Shown in pieces: positions 35,181 to 46,132 of a stretch of DNA of 64,000 nucleotides (positions are counted from its first letter, which is position 1; every line of letters begins with the position of its first letter). A program made the position numbers and the translations under genes. The stretch comes from Symbiodinium microadriaticum (lineage: Eukaryota > Sar > Dinophyceae > Suessiales > Symbiodiniaceae): the NCBI GenBank assembly GCA_001939145.1, contig LSRX01001093.1, forward strand, positions 49,951 to 113,950. The letters run 5' to 3'. The notes under the pieces were generated by a model, which did not search any database, was not told the origin of the DNA, and saw only the letters and a list, made by a program, of their open reading frames with translations.

Positions 35181-38060
35181 AGAGAGATGGAAACACGATC
35201 CAAATGATAGGAAAACTGCTACTTTTCAGGTATGTTTATTTTCGCTTTGTGCCGGGGGCTACTATCTGCTTAGATGCGCCATCAATCCCCATGCAGTCTG
35301 ACACACACACACACACACACATCAAAGTTCTTGTAGTTGGGTGTAGGGGGTTTGTTATGAGTGCGCGGGGAACGCGTGGAACAAACGTTGGTGCGGTGCA
35401 AATTTTGCACTCACGTCCTTCGCCTTATGCAGTCTGGGGAGACCCAGATTCATCTCTTGGCCTCGAAAACCTTGAATGCCGCCAGTTCTGAGAGGAGTAT
35501 GTTGGCTGTCCTCCTGAAGCCCGCACGTCTTTGGGGAAAGCGGAAGCGCCGCGCTCGTGAATCCCAGCCCCGCTCGTGAATCCCGGCGGTACTTTCTGAC
35601 TCCACCAGTCCTTGAGAGAAGCAGCTTGGCCGTGGCCGATCCCGCCAGTATTCGGGGAAGCATCTCTGCATAGACACATACAAATATGATATACTACGGC
35701 CTGCTCCCGGAATCAGGAATGATGACTAGTGGTTGGAATGACTAGACTGACTAGACTCAACCAACTTTTGATAATGAGGGTAGAATCTCGACTGAAGGTC
35801 CCCCAGCTTGAAGCAAAACTGAGTACTGCTATCATCCACGTGATCATGCAATATTGAACGCTGCGGCAATGAGTCCTCGAAGACTGCAGCTGCTACACTC
35901 GCCAATGTGTCACACAAGCATGTCACGAATCTTACTTTGCATTTACATCGCGTCCTGATCGAGCAGATCATAGATGTCATCCAGGGCTGCGCGGATTTTG
36001 TCAGGCCTCTGCTGCCAGAGTTCAAGCGGATTGAAAGTGGACTGCCGCCGATGCATACGAGCAGCTGTGGTTCGAAGTACGGGGTGAAATCTACTTCTGG
36101 ATTTGCCGTGAATTTCCTGGCGAAATGCAAGCATTTTGAGGTAACTATACAGGTGTCTCGGAGCAGCAAATCTGCAGGAGCTGCGTCAACAAGGACTTGA
36201 TCTTTTCACGGCACTCTTTGATGAGGCCGATCGCCTCGCAGCAGGCAAACATGGCGACTCTGCATCATCGTGTGTGGTTGCAGGCTGTGCGCATGCACTC
36301 ACTCGTATGTACATGCGAGCTGAGCATGTTCAGGCCTTCTGTGCCTTCTCGGAGGTCGCATCTCCCACAGGCTTCCTGCGAAAGTCAGGTCAACTCATGC
36401 GGCTCTTCTTGCTGCACCATCTCATCACACTCACTGTCCTGGTTGGTTCTTGAATCTCGTCCAATGTGCGATAATCGAAGGCGACACCAAGTGCATGAGC
36501 GCCCTTGTTGATGCCACTGACGCCGGCACTAGACATGGCATCACAAAAACTGGCAGGCCTCCGCAGGAAAAAGAAGTGCCCCGGCACCCAGCTCGAAAAG
36601 CCTCCGTGTAGGACGAGAAAGCGTCCAGGGTCCACAACACAAAAAGGGCTCGCGTGGAGTCCCGTCAATCCTTGGGTCGTCTACTTGCCTCCTTCGGCTA
36701 TGGTGTCGACCATCACCAATCGGGCGGCCTTTCTCGGACATGACCCTTGAGCTAGCCGCACTTCGCAGGTCTTGCTGCCGCCTGTCGGTTTGCCGGCAGC
36801 TTCCAGAAAAGCGTTGTTGCCCAGAGCAAGGCATACGGCCTGGGTTAGAAATACTGAAGCGGTCGGCGGCACCACCCTAATCTAAGCCGATGGGCAGCCC
36901 ACATGCTGATTGAGAGTCGCAAACCTGAGCTGCACACCAGAGTGAGTGCTACGCCAGCACATCGCCTGGACGATCCACGTGAAACTGCACGATGTTGAGA
37001 TATCTGCAACTTCTGGCCTCCTTCCCGTCTTGTATCTCTGCATATCCATGGTATGAAATCAATGGCAAGAACGAAAGGACAGCATGTGCCAAGACTCCTA
37101 TGGCAAAGGGTGCTACTCCGGTTTGTACATATTCGTTGGAGTAGCCATCGACTTGCTGAAATGAACAATCTGCATGATCAGCAAACGCTATGGTGTCATG
37201 TGCTCCCGAAGCAAAGCAGCGACTGCGAATCGCACGTCAACCTCTGCAGGTCGAGTCGAGTCTGGACATTTGAGGCGCAAGGCCTACGGGATTTTTTTGC
37301 TTGTAGCATCTTGCCATATCTTGCCGTCGCACCCCTGCAAGACTGTGAGACACCCTGCTCTGCCCCAAAAAGCCTAATGCTTCGGTCGGACGGGCCAACA
37401 GCGCTGCACCAGGTCGACGGGGGAACTTAGGTCTGCCTTCAAGAGACCTGTGCGCTCGGCTGCTGTTGAAGCGGTGTTTCACAGGTAGCTGACAGTCATG
37501 CATCCTGCACGCAGAGCGCGTGCAAAGTTCAGCTTGTAAAGCTCAGATCCAACCTGGCTCGCAGAACTGGCCAGAGTGACATCACAGGAACATGAAAGTG
37601 AAGGGCATGCCGGGTGCTCTTTCCGATGGTTTTCGCTTCGTGTGCCCGTGCCACGGAGCCATCCTGGCCGCAGTCTCCAGGCCACGGCTCAGCTTCTCAT
37701 GTGCATCAATGAAATGAGGTCTGAGGACTTTTCGGGCCTTCATTTTCCGCTCCTTTACCCGAAAAGTGGGAATCTCGGCCTCGGTGGCACAAGACGAAGT
37801 CGCTGGAGTGCAACGCAAGAGCAGTAACCCAAGGTCTGTGCCGCCTGTGTTAGCTCCAAGACGTGATGACAACCTCAGCTGGACCACGCAGGTCTGCCCG
37901 TGCAGATCAGGTCAGTCCGTCAACAGCTCTCGCTCTGCAAGTAACACCAAGGCTGTTGCGGCCGAAGGAAACGACCAGCCTCATCCATACATCCATACAT
38001 TCACATGCCCACATACATGCGTACATTGACATACGCTTACTACGCTTACACCATGTATCA
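35181..38060. other. Unresolved stretch, sparse minus-strand candidates
   Basis: It holds an AC microsatellite at 35301-35321 and a short tandem duplication of gctcgtgaatccc near 35552-35585. Minus frames at 35726-36169 (147 codons, with FARKFTANPEVDFTPYFEPQ) and about 36680-36850 (AVCLALGNNAFLEAAGKPTG, then LVMVDTIAEGGK) look protein-like. So does a minus piece near 37640-37720 (FIDAHEKLSRGLETAARM). None matches a family I know, and rival frames exist. The minus strand is favoured because every better-supported gene to the right is on it. Confidence 0.35.
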
Positions 38061-38441
38061 CTATATGCTTGTGCGTCTGATGCCTGAGTGTGCACATTCA
38101 ACCGAGCTGGCTACTGAGGCCTCGGCTCGCCTGACCATCTCCTCCACCAGCTCCCTGAACGCACGTAAGTTGAACTTCTCACAGCGTGACAGAAAAGTGA
38201 AAGCAAAGAATGCTGCATAGCTGTAGAATACTAGAGCTTGCTGGGGCAGTTCTGCAGAATGTGGTGTAGACTTGACGCCAAAACGTCCGAGCGCCGAGCC
38301 TCCCCGGCTCCGGCCGATCTCAACTCGCAGCCCTCCCGCGGCTCCGAGCCTTGGCCAGTCCACAGGCCACAGCGACACGCACGCACGCACACAGATCCCC
38401 CCCCCCCGAACAAAAGCATGACATTGACATGGACCTTTCAA
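38061..38441 (-). CDS. Candidate exon(s), helical segment, unknown
   Basis: A minus frame contains AFRELVEEMVRRAEASVASS (about 38095-38165), a good amphipathic helix. Upstream in the same frame is a basic stretch ending in FGVKSTPHSAELPQQA. An intron between the two is likely. A C-run with ACGC repeats lies at about 38380-38407. No family is recognised. Confidence 0.35.
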   Translation of the reverse strand: MKGPCQCHAFVRGGGICVRACVSLWPVDWPRLGAAGGLRVEIGRSRGGSALGRFGVKSTPHSAELPQQALVFYSYAAFFAFTFLSRCEKFNLRAFRELVEEMVRRAEASVASSVECAHSGIRRTSI

Positions 38442-40155
38442 TACAAGCTTTCACCTCTTCTCTGGTCGGCTGGCGGGGACCCCTCCCGCAAGCTCCTGCC
38501 GGCAGACCAGGCCACCGGGCTCAAACCAGCCGTTCTGCGTCTGGCCGTCGTGAAACCAAAGCCAACGCCTGCACTCACCGAGACCGCTGTCGATCCACTG
38601 TATCCTCGCTCACACCTTCGCCCACCAAAGTGCCAATCTCCCAGCTCCTCTGCTGTTGCTGGCCTGGCCGAGAGTGTCACCACTCGAGTGAGGTGTCATG
38701 CTTCGTATTTCATGGTGAGCAGGGCCAAACTAGAACGGCCACCGTGAAAATGGAACAGCTGAGGGAGCCAGGACGAAGTCCCTTGGCCGTGGTGCACCTG
38801 TGAACAGTTCCGAGGCAAGCCGCCCTCCGGGTTTCCTCGCGTGCTCTTTGCTTGCCGACCTCGTGGACGGTGCCGACTTCTCTGACCTTGCTCTGGGCCC
38901 CACCACGGGGAGCAGTCAGACATTCGCAGAAGCACGGATTCCTGGAGTCCGAGTTCGCGGACTTTTGTCAAACCAACGATACCGCTGCCAAAAGGCAAAA
39001 CATACAACCTTAGCTTCAGGAGCCATGCCCAAGCCACGCAAGGAATCCCATCATGAAACCAGGCTGTTAGGCTTCGACTGCCAAGGATTTTGAGCTCGCT
39101 TCATCTTGGCGTCGCGATGACCAGCGGAAAAGATGGTAAAGGCCCCGGCAAGAAATACGCATGCAAGGCGTCGCACAGCCTCCAAGCCTCGTTGCTGAGC
39201 ACTCGCACGGGTTCATGTGTTCCGTCTAGATGCAGGCCGTTGACGTCTTGTTACCAACTGCAGCATTGCATCGAAGCAAGATCACGTGTCACGGCGATTT
39301 CGGAACTGTGAAAAAGCTGCTGTGCCGGTGCTTCGACACAAGGCTTGCAAGCGCAGAGGAGCTGCGATGTGCTCGCTGCTGCAGGTCAAAATTGCGTACT
39401 TCAACCTGTTGCCTACAACCAGTCATTGCTGCTTGAACCAGAAAAGAAATGCTGGCATGGGTGGCACAGGCAACAGCCCAGTCGTTTAGGGTAGTGCGCT
39501 GCCTAGGACATCAGGCGCACGACACGAACCCATCGTGTTCAGCGGAAGTTGATCCAAATCTTCCATTACCAGGTGTTGCAGCAGCTCTGAGGTCATGTGG
39601 GTCTCTCTTCAAACCAACCATTGCAGCCGGCTGCGTAACACACGAAGGCAACAGTTGATATGAAATTGTCATTCAATGGAGAGCTTCCTGTGTTGCATAT
39701 CTAGGATTCCCAGGCCTTGATGTTCTTTGTGACAACTTGTAATCGTGGCGCCCAGCGGTAACAGCAAGACACAGACGAATGCACGAACTTCAGAAGCCCT
39801 TTCTCTCTCCCGTCGGCTCGGGTCTGGAGACCATTCATTCAGCCGTCTGAAAGGGCCACAACAGCCGTTGCGCGACGATCCTAAAGAAGCAACCCAGCCA
39901 ATCTGCGGCAGGCCCAAGACTTCGCAAGAGCAGGGACAATCTTAAAAGTTCTGCTCTGCAAGCTTTGCGAGCTCTCCCTTTTGGGAGCCTCGAAAACCAG
40001 ATGGTACCAGAAAGCTGCTTGTCAACATACTTGACGACGCGAAATCTTCTCTTAACCCAACTGTCAACTCTCAGCTCTGCAGTATGCGCGCGAATTTCGC
40101 ACCTCAAAATCGCCTCGGCTCCTCTGAGCCTGGACCAGCCCTCCGGCTACCTGGC
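38442..40155. other. Unresolved stretch, possible minus exons
   Basis: Frames of 60-170 codons on both strands overlap. A minus piece near 39950-40090 reads ELRVDSWVKRRFRVVKYVDK and could be an exon following the one at 40156-40365. The plus 169-codon frame at 38238-38747 is proline-rich over a G+C-rich part and is judged a shadow. There are no repeats beyond short runs. Confidence 0.3.
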
Positions 40156-40365
40156 TCAAAATTGCCGTCTTCTCTGTGCAGGAACACAGAACGATTTCTC
40201 GGACTCCTGCCTGATCGAGTGATCGAGAACTTCTTGAAAAGGCTTGAACTCCATCGAGACACTGGCAGGCAGAAACATCACGCGTAACAGCCTCAGGAGA
40301 TCCGAGAGCTGCGGCCTCCTCGCTTGGCGGTTGAGTTCTCGCAGGAACTCACGGGAGTTCCAGTC
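40156..40365 (-). CDS. Exon of unknown helical protein
   Basis: After the acceptor GGCAG the minus frame reads DWNSREFLRELNRQARRPQL, then SDLLRLLRVMFLPASVSMEF and KPFQEVLDHSIRQESEKSF, ending at TGA 40158-40156 (which may instead lie in the next intron). An upstream minus piece at about 40390-40520 (GERLQRSKHLQKNQDTLQFQ) is probably a preceding exon. The strong alternation of charged and hydrophobic residues makes this a confident coding exon. Function is unknown. Confidence 0.55.
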   Translation of the reverse strand, partial: DWNSREFLRELNRQARRPQLSDLLRLLRVMFLPASVSMEFKPFQEVLDHSIRQESEKSFCVPAQRRRQF

Positions 40366-40529
40366 CTGCCACTACATTCTCTTGGCTTGCAACATGCAGC
40401 AACGCTCCTGGCCAAGCTTCATGGATTCCAGAGATCGATTCCTTGCGCCTTGAAACTGCAATGTGTCCTGGTTCTTTTGCAGATGCTTGCTCCGCTGCAG
40501 TCTTTCGCCTGCGGCGCCCTGGAATCAAA

Positions 40530-41164
40530 CATCACAGTCCGGTCACAACACACCCTGCAGTCGTGCAAGCACATTGACTGCCCTCTAAACAAATCTACGT
40601 GCATCGTGCAAGTCCGATGGAGCAGGGCATTTTAGAGCGCTGCTGATGCAAAGCCCGGGCCGTGTAGGCCAGCAGAGGCCAGCAGATCGAGGTGAAACTG
40701 TTTGGCTGCGCGCCAATGCTCATGCAGAGGCTGGTACCTTTGAGCCTCCCTTTCATGCCACCTCAGCCCTCCATCTGAAGGCAGCGTCGTGGGAGAGGGG
40801 CCTGAAGCTCATGCTACCAGCCACTGTCCTCTACTGTACAGCCAAGCAAAAGGTTTAGGTGCCGTGCTTAGTGATGGCCCTCTTCCCCAGGACTTCGCAA
40901 TGCCACTATGCAGCCTACAGCAACTGCGCCATGCAGCGTTCACCAGCTGCTGGACATCAGCTGGAGACCAAGCTGTCGGCCGCCTGCTTCCTGCGAATCA
41001 GTTGCATGGGGGGGCCGGGGCAGTCGTGCAGCACCGGCAGGACCCACACTTTTCGTGGGCAAGAGCATGCCAAACACAAAGCTCACAGCGTGATAGAACA
41101 TCCCAGTCAGGACCAGTAACCCTTTGTAATCCCCTACGGTTTTGTGATTCAGCTTGAGGTGCTG
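40530..41164. other. Unresolved stretch, weak minus-strand exon candidates
   Basis: Minus pieces HWRAAKQFHLDLLASAGL (about 40655-40715) and SFVFGMLLPTKSVGPAGAA (about 41030-41090) look protein-like but are isolated. No family or splice chain is recognised. Confidence 0.3.
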
Positions 41165-42817
41165 CTACCCGGGCCTCGGCTTTTTCTTGGGACGCTTCTT
41201 GGCAGGCTCCTCGGATGGAAGCTGTCCAAAAGACGTCTCTCACGCAAAACCCTCGTTTGGGTTCACGATTTCGGGATGTTCAAGCCATCAAGAAGCGATA
41301 GTGTGAGATTGCGCTTCACCAGTTCCTCATGCCGATACCTGCAATTATCAGCTGTCCTTCTCCTCCTTGGCATCCTCTTCCGCCTCATCGTCGGCCGTGC
41401 CTAAGAATGATACCACACATCGCACTCTCAGACTCTCCGGTGTACTACCTAGGCTTTCCTGTCGCACGTGCCTCCTTGGTTGAGAACTTCGTCTAAATCA
41501 AAGTCCACCTCGAGGCTGGCCAGCTTCTCCTGAAAAGATCCCAAACCGAAAGTAAGGATTAGCAGGATCCCTTCCAAAAGTGTGGGGTCCTTGAGCTTTC
41601 GCTTTTGTCGCTGCTGCCTGCTTGCCTGCGAGGTACATCTCTAGCTGATGCACAATGATATGCAGGGTCAGTGACGCCTGCTGCTCTGTGAGCTGCGGAA
41701 TGGACACGCCGTTGACCTCACAGCCCCAACACTGAAAATACTCGAACTCATGACTCGCCGGCACCTCAACCATTGGTCGGTCGTTGTCTTGTATGACTTC
41801 CTTCTCTCGCCTCTCTTTTCGAGTGTCCTGTAGAAGCGAGCAATGCAGCAACAGCCACAGAAGCCAAGGTGTGCACGTTCCACTCCAGCACTGTTCAGGA
41901 AGAAGCTGTGAACAAGCTTTACTTAGACTTGTCCTTGGGTATTCTTCGCCAGCCAGCGAAGAGCTTCTTGTGACACTGCCAGCAAGGTTTCTAAAATGCT
42001 TCTACGGCATGCGCACGAAGCCAGACTGCTCCGCAGGTGTATCCGTGTATCCACCTTCTCTCTGGGCAGGAACTCACACACAAGGGACTTGTCAAACAGA
42101 AGGTACCTGAGCTTCAACACGAGAATGAAAGCTGGCTGCTGAAGCTGTGGACAAGAGAAACTAAGGCGGGATCTTGTTCATGGTAGATGCCACAATCTTG
42201 GCCACGCTCTCCTCTTTGAACTCGATGAAGGCATAGCCCTAGAGCACTGTCAGGCTTGGAAAGTCCGCCAACAAGAAGAATCCCATAGCCGTCGAACCCC
42301 TGATAGAACTGGTCTACAAGCAGAAGTAGTATTAATAGAATTAGCATTAGTATTATTATCATTAGTGTTAGTATTTCGTACTACGATTATTATTGATATT
42401 ATCAGTACTATCACTAATCGTACGACTATGATTATTAGTCGTGGAACCCTTCTAAGATCCCTTTCAGTTTCTGGGCCTTGGAGCCTCCGGTCTTGCGGGA
42501 GCGCGCCAGGCGCATGCGAGTGACTTGGCCGAACTGGGAGAAGTACCTGCCGGGGTAAGAGAGGGTTTCGGGGGCTTAAGGCTTAGGGTATGGGGTTTAG
42601 GGGGTTTAGGGTAGAGGGGGGTAAGAGAGGGGGAAAGAGGTGTGGGACCCAATTTCAGAGCTGAGGAGTGCACTTTCTCATCTGCGGCTCGAAGAAGCCG
42701 TTTGGAATGTGGCCTGAGTTTCAGGGCCGATCTCTAGATTTTTGACGAGAGCCGTTTCTTCAGTGCTTCGCCCAGGTAAATCACGCCCTTGGGCTCCTTC
42801 TCCTCTTCCTCCTCCTC
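41165..42817 (-). CDS. NIFK/Nop15-like nucleolar RRM protein
   Basis: Exons on the minus strand join to an RRM of the Ki-67-interacting nucleolar (NIFK, yeast Nop15) type, known to act in 60S ribosome maturation. They are: acidic run then EKEPKGVIYLG (42817-42772); HIPNGFFEPQMRK (42713-42674); YFSQFGQVTRMRLARSRKTG (42546-42477); GYAFIEFKEESVAKIVASTM (42238-42168), the RNP1-like strand; YLLFDKSLVCEFLPREK (42106-42055); CHKKLFAGWRRIPKDK (from 41975); SRQQRQKRKLK (41625-41590); EKLASLEVDFDLDEVL (from 41529); an acidic piece ADDEAEEDAKEEKDS (about 41355-41400); and a basic tail PAKKRPKKKPRPG ending in TAG (41167-41165). Introns start with GC (42771, 42476, 42167), GA (41589) or GT (42673, 42054). 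An upstream exon (NRLKEALEVLESRL, about 42860-42905) is likely. Length and order fit the family. Confidence 0.88.
42310..42430. repeat. ATT/TAG-rich degenerate repeat inside an intron
   Basis: Irregular runs of attag, tattat and ctaatc units lie inside the 238-base intron 42476-42239 of the NIFK-like gene. The intron is several times longer than its roughly 60-base neighbours because of this insertion. Confidence 0.75.
42585..42625 (+). repeat. Telomere-like TTTAGGG units in an intron
   Basis: gcttagggtatggggttta, gggggtttagggtagagg: degenerate copies of the TTTAGGG telomere repeat used by dinoflagellates and plants, inside the GT-AG intron 42673-42547 of the NIFK-like gene. Confidence 0.6.
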
Positions 42818-42825
42818 CTGTCCAG

Positions 42826-43468
42826 ATATGGCTCACGCCGCCAATACCCATGAACCCACGAAGCGTCAAACGTGACTCCAAGACCTCCAGGGCCTCTTTC
42901 AGGCGGTTCGCTTTGGTTCTTCGAGGCCTCAGCGAGGCGGACAGCCTCCGTCTTCTCGTCTCTTATGCAGATCGCTGACAGTTTTTGCTTTAGCTTTCGT
43001 GCTTATGTAGAATGCTCGACCGCTAGATAACTCTCTACAATCTCACCTGTGGCTTGTGGTTTGTCCTTAGAGTGAGGTTGAGATCGTGGGCTGCGATGTA
43101 ACTCCAAGCGAGCGGCTTCTCCACGGCCTGGGCACGGCAAGCATGAAGCAAAAGAGCGGACTCGGGAGTCTTCTATGCCGGTGGCTTTGTCGTCAGCTTC
43201 ACCCTTCGGGCAACATTAAGCAAAGATGATCCGGTTCGCTCCCAAGGCCAGTCGCTTTGCGAGAGGCAAAAAGAAGCGACGTGCTTTTCACATCTTTTCG
43301 GTGGCAACACCGGTGCTCGCCAGCAGCCAGGAAAACTACACATTGGAACAAGATAAAGGTTTGCATGGCGAAGCAACGTACCCGTACCAGCTTTGGGACA
43401 GCGCTTGCATTCAGATCCATGAGCGGAAGCTGGTGAAGTGCCAGCACGGGCAAGCAGCTGCTGTTAAA
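42826..43468. other. Spacer between two minus genes, possible 5' exons
   Basis: It contains a likely first exon of the NIFK-like gene (about 42860-42905). A minus piece at about 43040-43150 (VEKPLAWSYIAAHDLNLTLR) looks protein-like and could be a further 5' exon of that gene or belong elsewhere. No other feature is seen. Confidence 0.35.
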
Positions 43469-45520
43469 TCAAATGGCTCCTAACTTCTTCCGAATGATTT
43501 GCAGCAGGTCCTCCTTTACCATTCCACAAGTCGGATAATTTATCCTCGTATCCGGATTTCCAACCAAGACGCGCTCGAAAGAGGACTTCGTGATGGGTCG
43601 GAACAGAACCCCAGAAGCCAACGGATTGGAGTCAGACTTGAGAAGCATCTGCATGGAGTCATCCAAAGGCCCCAAGCACTTCATGTCATGACATATGAAT
43701 CCAAGGGCCTTCGGGTTCCGCTCTCTGAGTCGCGATGCGAGCTCCGAGAAGGCCGTCGGACCTACTTCCGAGCTGCAGAGAAGGATCCCATACGCTGGCT
43801 GCACCGTCAAAGCCATTCTCATCGCATCCACAGTGCTGACTGCCAAGTCGAAGTCGAAATGGGCCCGTTTCAAGACCTCCTGCGTCTGGAGCTGCAGCTG
43901 GAAGTTGTTAATGGCTTTGGTCGACTCGGCGACAGCGGTAGCGGCAGCACTCTGCATGGAGGATGCTGATGGCGCTGGCTCCAGTACAAGCACACGAGGC
44001 TTCGAAAATGCCATATATCGCAAACGGGATGCGAAGCCGATCCCTCCGTTCCGAGGTCCTGTTGGGTTCTCGCTGAACACCAGCTCACCTCGCGCAAACA
44101 TCAGGAGCCAGGGAGCTTCCCGAACACCACAGTTTGCGACCAGGGGATTAGTATTCTTGCCAGCTGAATGAATGGCACCAGCTTCAGCCAAGTCTGTTAC
44201 GAAGAAGAGCACGTTGTCTCCGGCTGCCTTTAGCTCAGACCAGGCAGCTTCGGCCATGACATGGGCATGGGAGCTGGAGCTGTACTGAGACTTCCGAGCC
44301 CAGCTGGCCACCACCAGCACAACCATCAACTGGCCACCCTCAAGGCTCCCGGCTCGGCTTGCCACTTCATGGCATTGGATGTACTGTAAGGAAGAAGGTG
44401 GGTTCAGAACCACGGGTTCCGAGTAGGGCTTTCCTGGGTGTGGCTGAGGCCACAGAAAGCCTTCCTTCAGAGCCTTGTTGATGGGCAGCCTTCCAAGTTT
44501 TGGATGGACCTTGTTCGCCAAATTCTGCTTGAGAAGGTGGTCATGTGTGAAATCGATGCGGCCTTCTGCAAACTGCTTGAAGGCCTCCAGTGGAAGCCTC
44601 ATGGTTCCTTCAGACGCGGACTTCTTGAGCTTTGCGGCTGGGGCCGAGGTTTCATGCAGACTTGCAAGAGTTGTACTCAGACAAGAACTGCTGTTCTTGA
44701 GTGTCTTGTCAAGCAAGCTCGTGCTTTCTGTCATGATCACGCATGAAGTATCGAGAGAAGCCTGCGAAGACAGATTGATCGTACCATTAATCTCTAGAGG
44801 ATTCGTTGCGGCTGGCAATCCATGTCCACGGGAGGACAGCTTCCAGACTTCACCAACATAGAAGGTGTAGCTTACACCTCCGGAGTTGAAATCCAGTGAA
44901 GTCGTTCCGCTTGCCGGGTTGTATGTGACCACAAGTTCTGGGCAAAGGCGCAAGCTTAATGGATCAAGCGAGGTCGTGTCCCCAGCCAGTGCCGCACGGC
45001 TCATGCGAGTTTTAGAACCGTTCGGCCCAGACGTGGTCACAATGACATGGGTCGGCGTCACTTCGTAGGAGCCTCGACAACCCGTTCCATCAGGTGGAGA
45101 CTCAAAGAGGCCTATGCCCCATTCATCCATGGCCCCCAGAAGTCTCGTGCGACCGCGATCGCGCTTGGGGTCGTCAGGGCTGGCAGAACGGAAATGTGGA
45201 GAAGTCTCCGAGACAGCAGTTTTGACGCTGAAGACGGAGCGTGCATAAGCAAGGGCACTGAAACGTCTCGATTGATGGTGCGATGACACGCAAACCGCCT
45301 TCTTGCCTGAAGGGTAGCTGGCGACGCCGCTACCGTCCTCTTGGCATTGCACCGCGGCAAATCCTTCTGGGTAGGAGAGGTTGACCAAGGGAAAGATAGG
45401 TCCGAAATCTGAACGAAGATCGCCATGCTGTGCAGACCATCTGGGATCATTAGGACGGCGAGGCTCAAATTGCTCGCCGGCAGCTCGCCGTCTGGGCTCA
45501 AGGATTTTCGACTTGGACAT
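43469..45520 (-). CDS. FAM194-like protein with thioredoxin-like and receiver-like C-terminal domains, intronless
   Basis: An uninterrupted 683-codon frame from ATG at 45520 to TAG at 43469, the only long intronless gene in the window. Residues about 50-227 resemble the FAM194 (C3orf20/ERICH6) domain: EDGSGVASYPSGKKAVCVS, then RLLGAMDEWGIGLF, LRLCPELVVTYNPASGTTSL and SYTFYVGEVWK. Residues 230-390 are a Ser/Thr-rich linker and a short conserved-looking helix. Residues about 395-500 look like a thioredoxin fold (QLMVVLVVASWARKSQ ... GVREAPWLLMFARGELVF), with the cis-proline region present but WCxxC replaced by WARK, so it is probably redox-dead. Residues about 507-650 (KPRVLVLEP ... PAYGILLCSSEV ... 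GFICHDMK) resemble a degenerate receiver domain. FAM194 proteins occur in ciliated eukaryotes; a flagellar role is inference. The absence of introns suggests origin by retroposition. Confidence 0.8.
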   Translation of the reverse strand: MSKSKILEPRRRAAGEQFEPRRPNDPRWSAQHGDLRSDFGPIFPLVNLSYPEGFAAVQCQEDGSGVASYPSGKKAVCVSSHHQSRRFSALAYARSVFSVKTAVSETSPHFRSASPDDPKRDRGRTRLLGAMDEWGIGLFESPPDGTGCRGSYEVTPTHVIVTTSGPNGSKTRMSRAALAGDTTSLDPLSLRLCPELVVTYNPASGTTSLDFNSGGVSYTFYVGEVWKLSSRGHGLPAATNPLEINGTINLSSQASLDTSCVIMTESTSLLDKTLKNSSSCLSTTLASLHETSAPAAKLKKSASEGTMRLPLEAFKQFAEGRIDFTHDHLLKQNLANKVHPKLGRLPINKALKEGFLWPQPHPGKPYSEPVVLNPPSSLQYIQCHEVASRAGSLEGGQLMVVLVVASWARKSQYSSSSHAHVMAEAAWSELKAAGDNVLFFVTDLAEAGAIHSAGKNTNPLVANCGVREAPWLLMFARGELVFSENPTGPRNGGIGFASRLRYMAFSKPRVLVLEPAPSASSMQSAAATAVAESTKAINNFQLQLQTQEVLKRAHFDFDLAVSTVDAMRMALTVQPAYGILLCSSEVGPTAFSELASRLRERNPKALGFICHDMKCLGPLDDSMQMLLKSDSNPLASGVLFRPITKSSFERVLVGNPDTRINYPTCGMVKEDLLQIIRKKLGAI

Positions 45521-45670
45521 CAGTCCAAGGGCATTTCCATGGACGGGTGCCTCGAACTACTCTAACTTTCAGATTCCAGGGCCACGATGCTTTGGGCCCT
45601 ACACCATGAGCCATGATGAGCCATGCACCCCTTCGCAGCTCTATGCAGCTCTGCTCGACGCTCCACACTC

Positions 45671-46045
45671 TCAGCTGCCCGGGCCCCGAGCCTCTACCGT
45701 TTCAACGGCCTCTGCGGCCTCCTCCTCCACTCCTTCGGCCTTGCCGTGCGACAGGCCCCGTAGCCTCTTTTTGGTGCACTGGGCCGGCGGGTCCTCTTCT
45801 TCCGCAGACTCAGGCTCCTGCTCGGCCGTGTGAAACTGACTGGGCTGTGTTTCACCCTGACTTCCGTGCCAGTCCTGCGCCTGTGCAGGGGCTGCCTTTG
45901 CCTTCGGCGCTTTCTTCGATCCCTTCTTCCCCTGTGAAGAGCAGGAGCAGAATAGATGCCTCTTGAGGCAGATTCCGGCGCTACTTTCGCCTTCTTGGCA
46001 GGCTTTGCCTTTGGCATCGCGGGAGGCCTGCGCTTCACAAGCCAA
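45671..46045 (-). CDS. Small Lys/Ala/Glu-rich protein, possibly nuclear
   Basis: The minus frame reads GKKGSKKAPKAKAAPAQAQ, then an acidic part EQEPESAEEEDPP, KKRLRGLSHGKAEG and an acidic end before TGA. A second minus frame starts at ATG 46017 with MPKAKPAKKAKVAPESAS and may supply the N-terminus through a frame-changing intron; the only fitting AG would make that intron about 30 bases, which is too short to trust. The alternating basic and acidic low complexity is typical of chromatin-associated or nucleolar proteins. No family assignment is possible. Confidence 0.5.
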   Translation of the reverse strand: MACEAQASRDAKGKACQEGESSAGICLKRHLFCSCSSQGKKGSKKAPKAKAAPAQAQDWHGSQGETQPSQFHTAEQEPESAEEEDPPAQCTKKRLRGLSHGKAEGVEEEAAEAVETVEARGPGS

Positions 46046-46132
46046 GTCATCTGTGCTGCTATCCCCGACTGAGCACTTCAGAATGCGCGATTAAAAATGA
46101 AGAGCCTCCAAGGAGGACGAGATTGGCCAAAC

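Noticed and set aside
35726-36169. Possible dynein heavy-chain exon on the minus strand
   Set aside because: A short resemblance (LDDIYDLLDQ in one frame) was not supported by any conserved dynein motif, and other frames compete.
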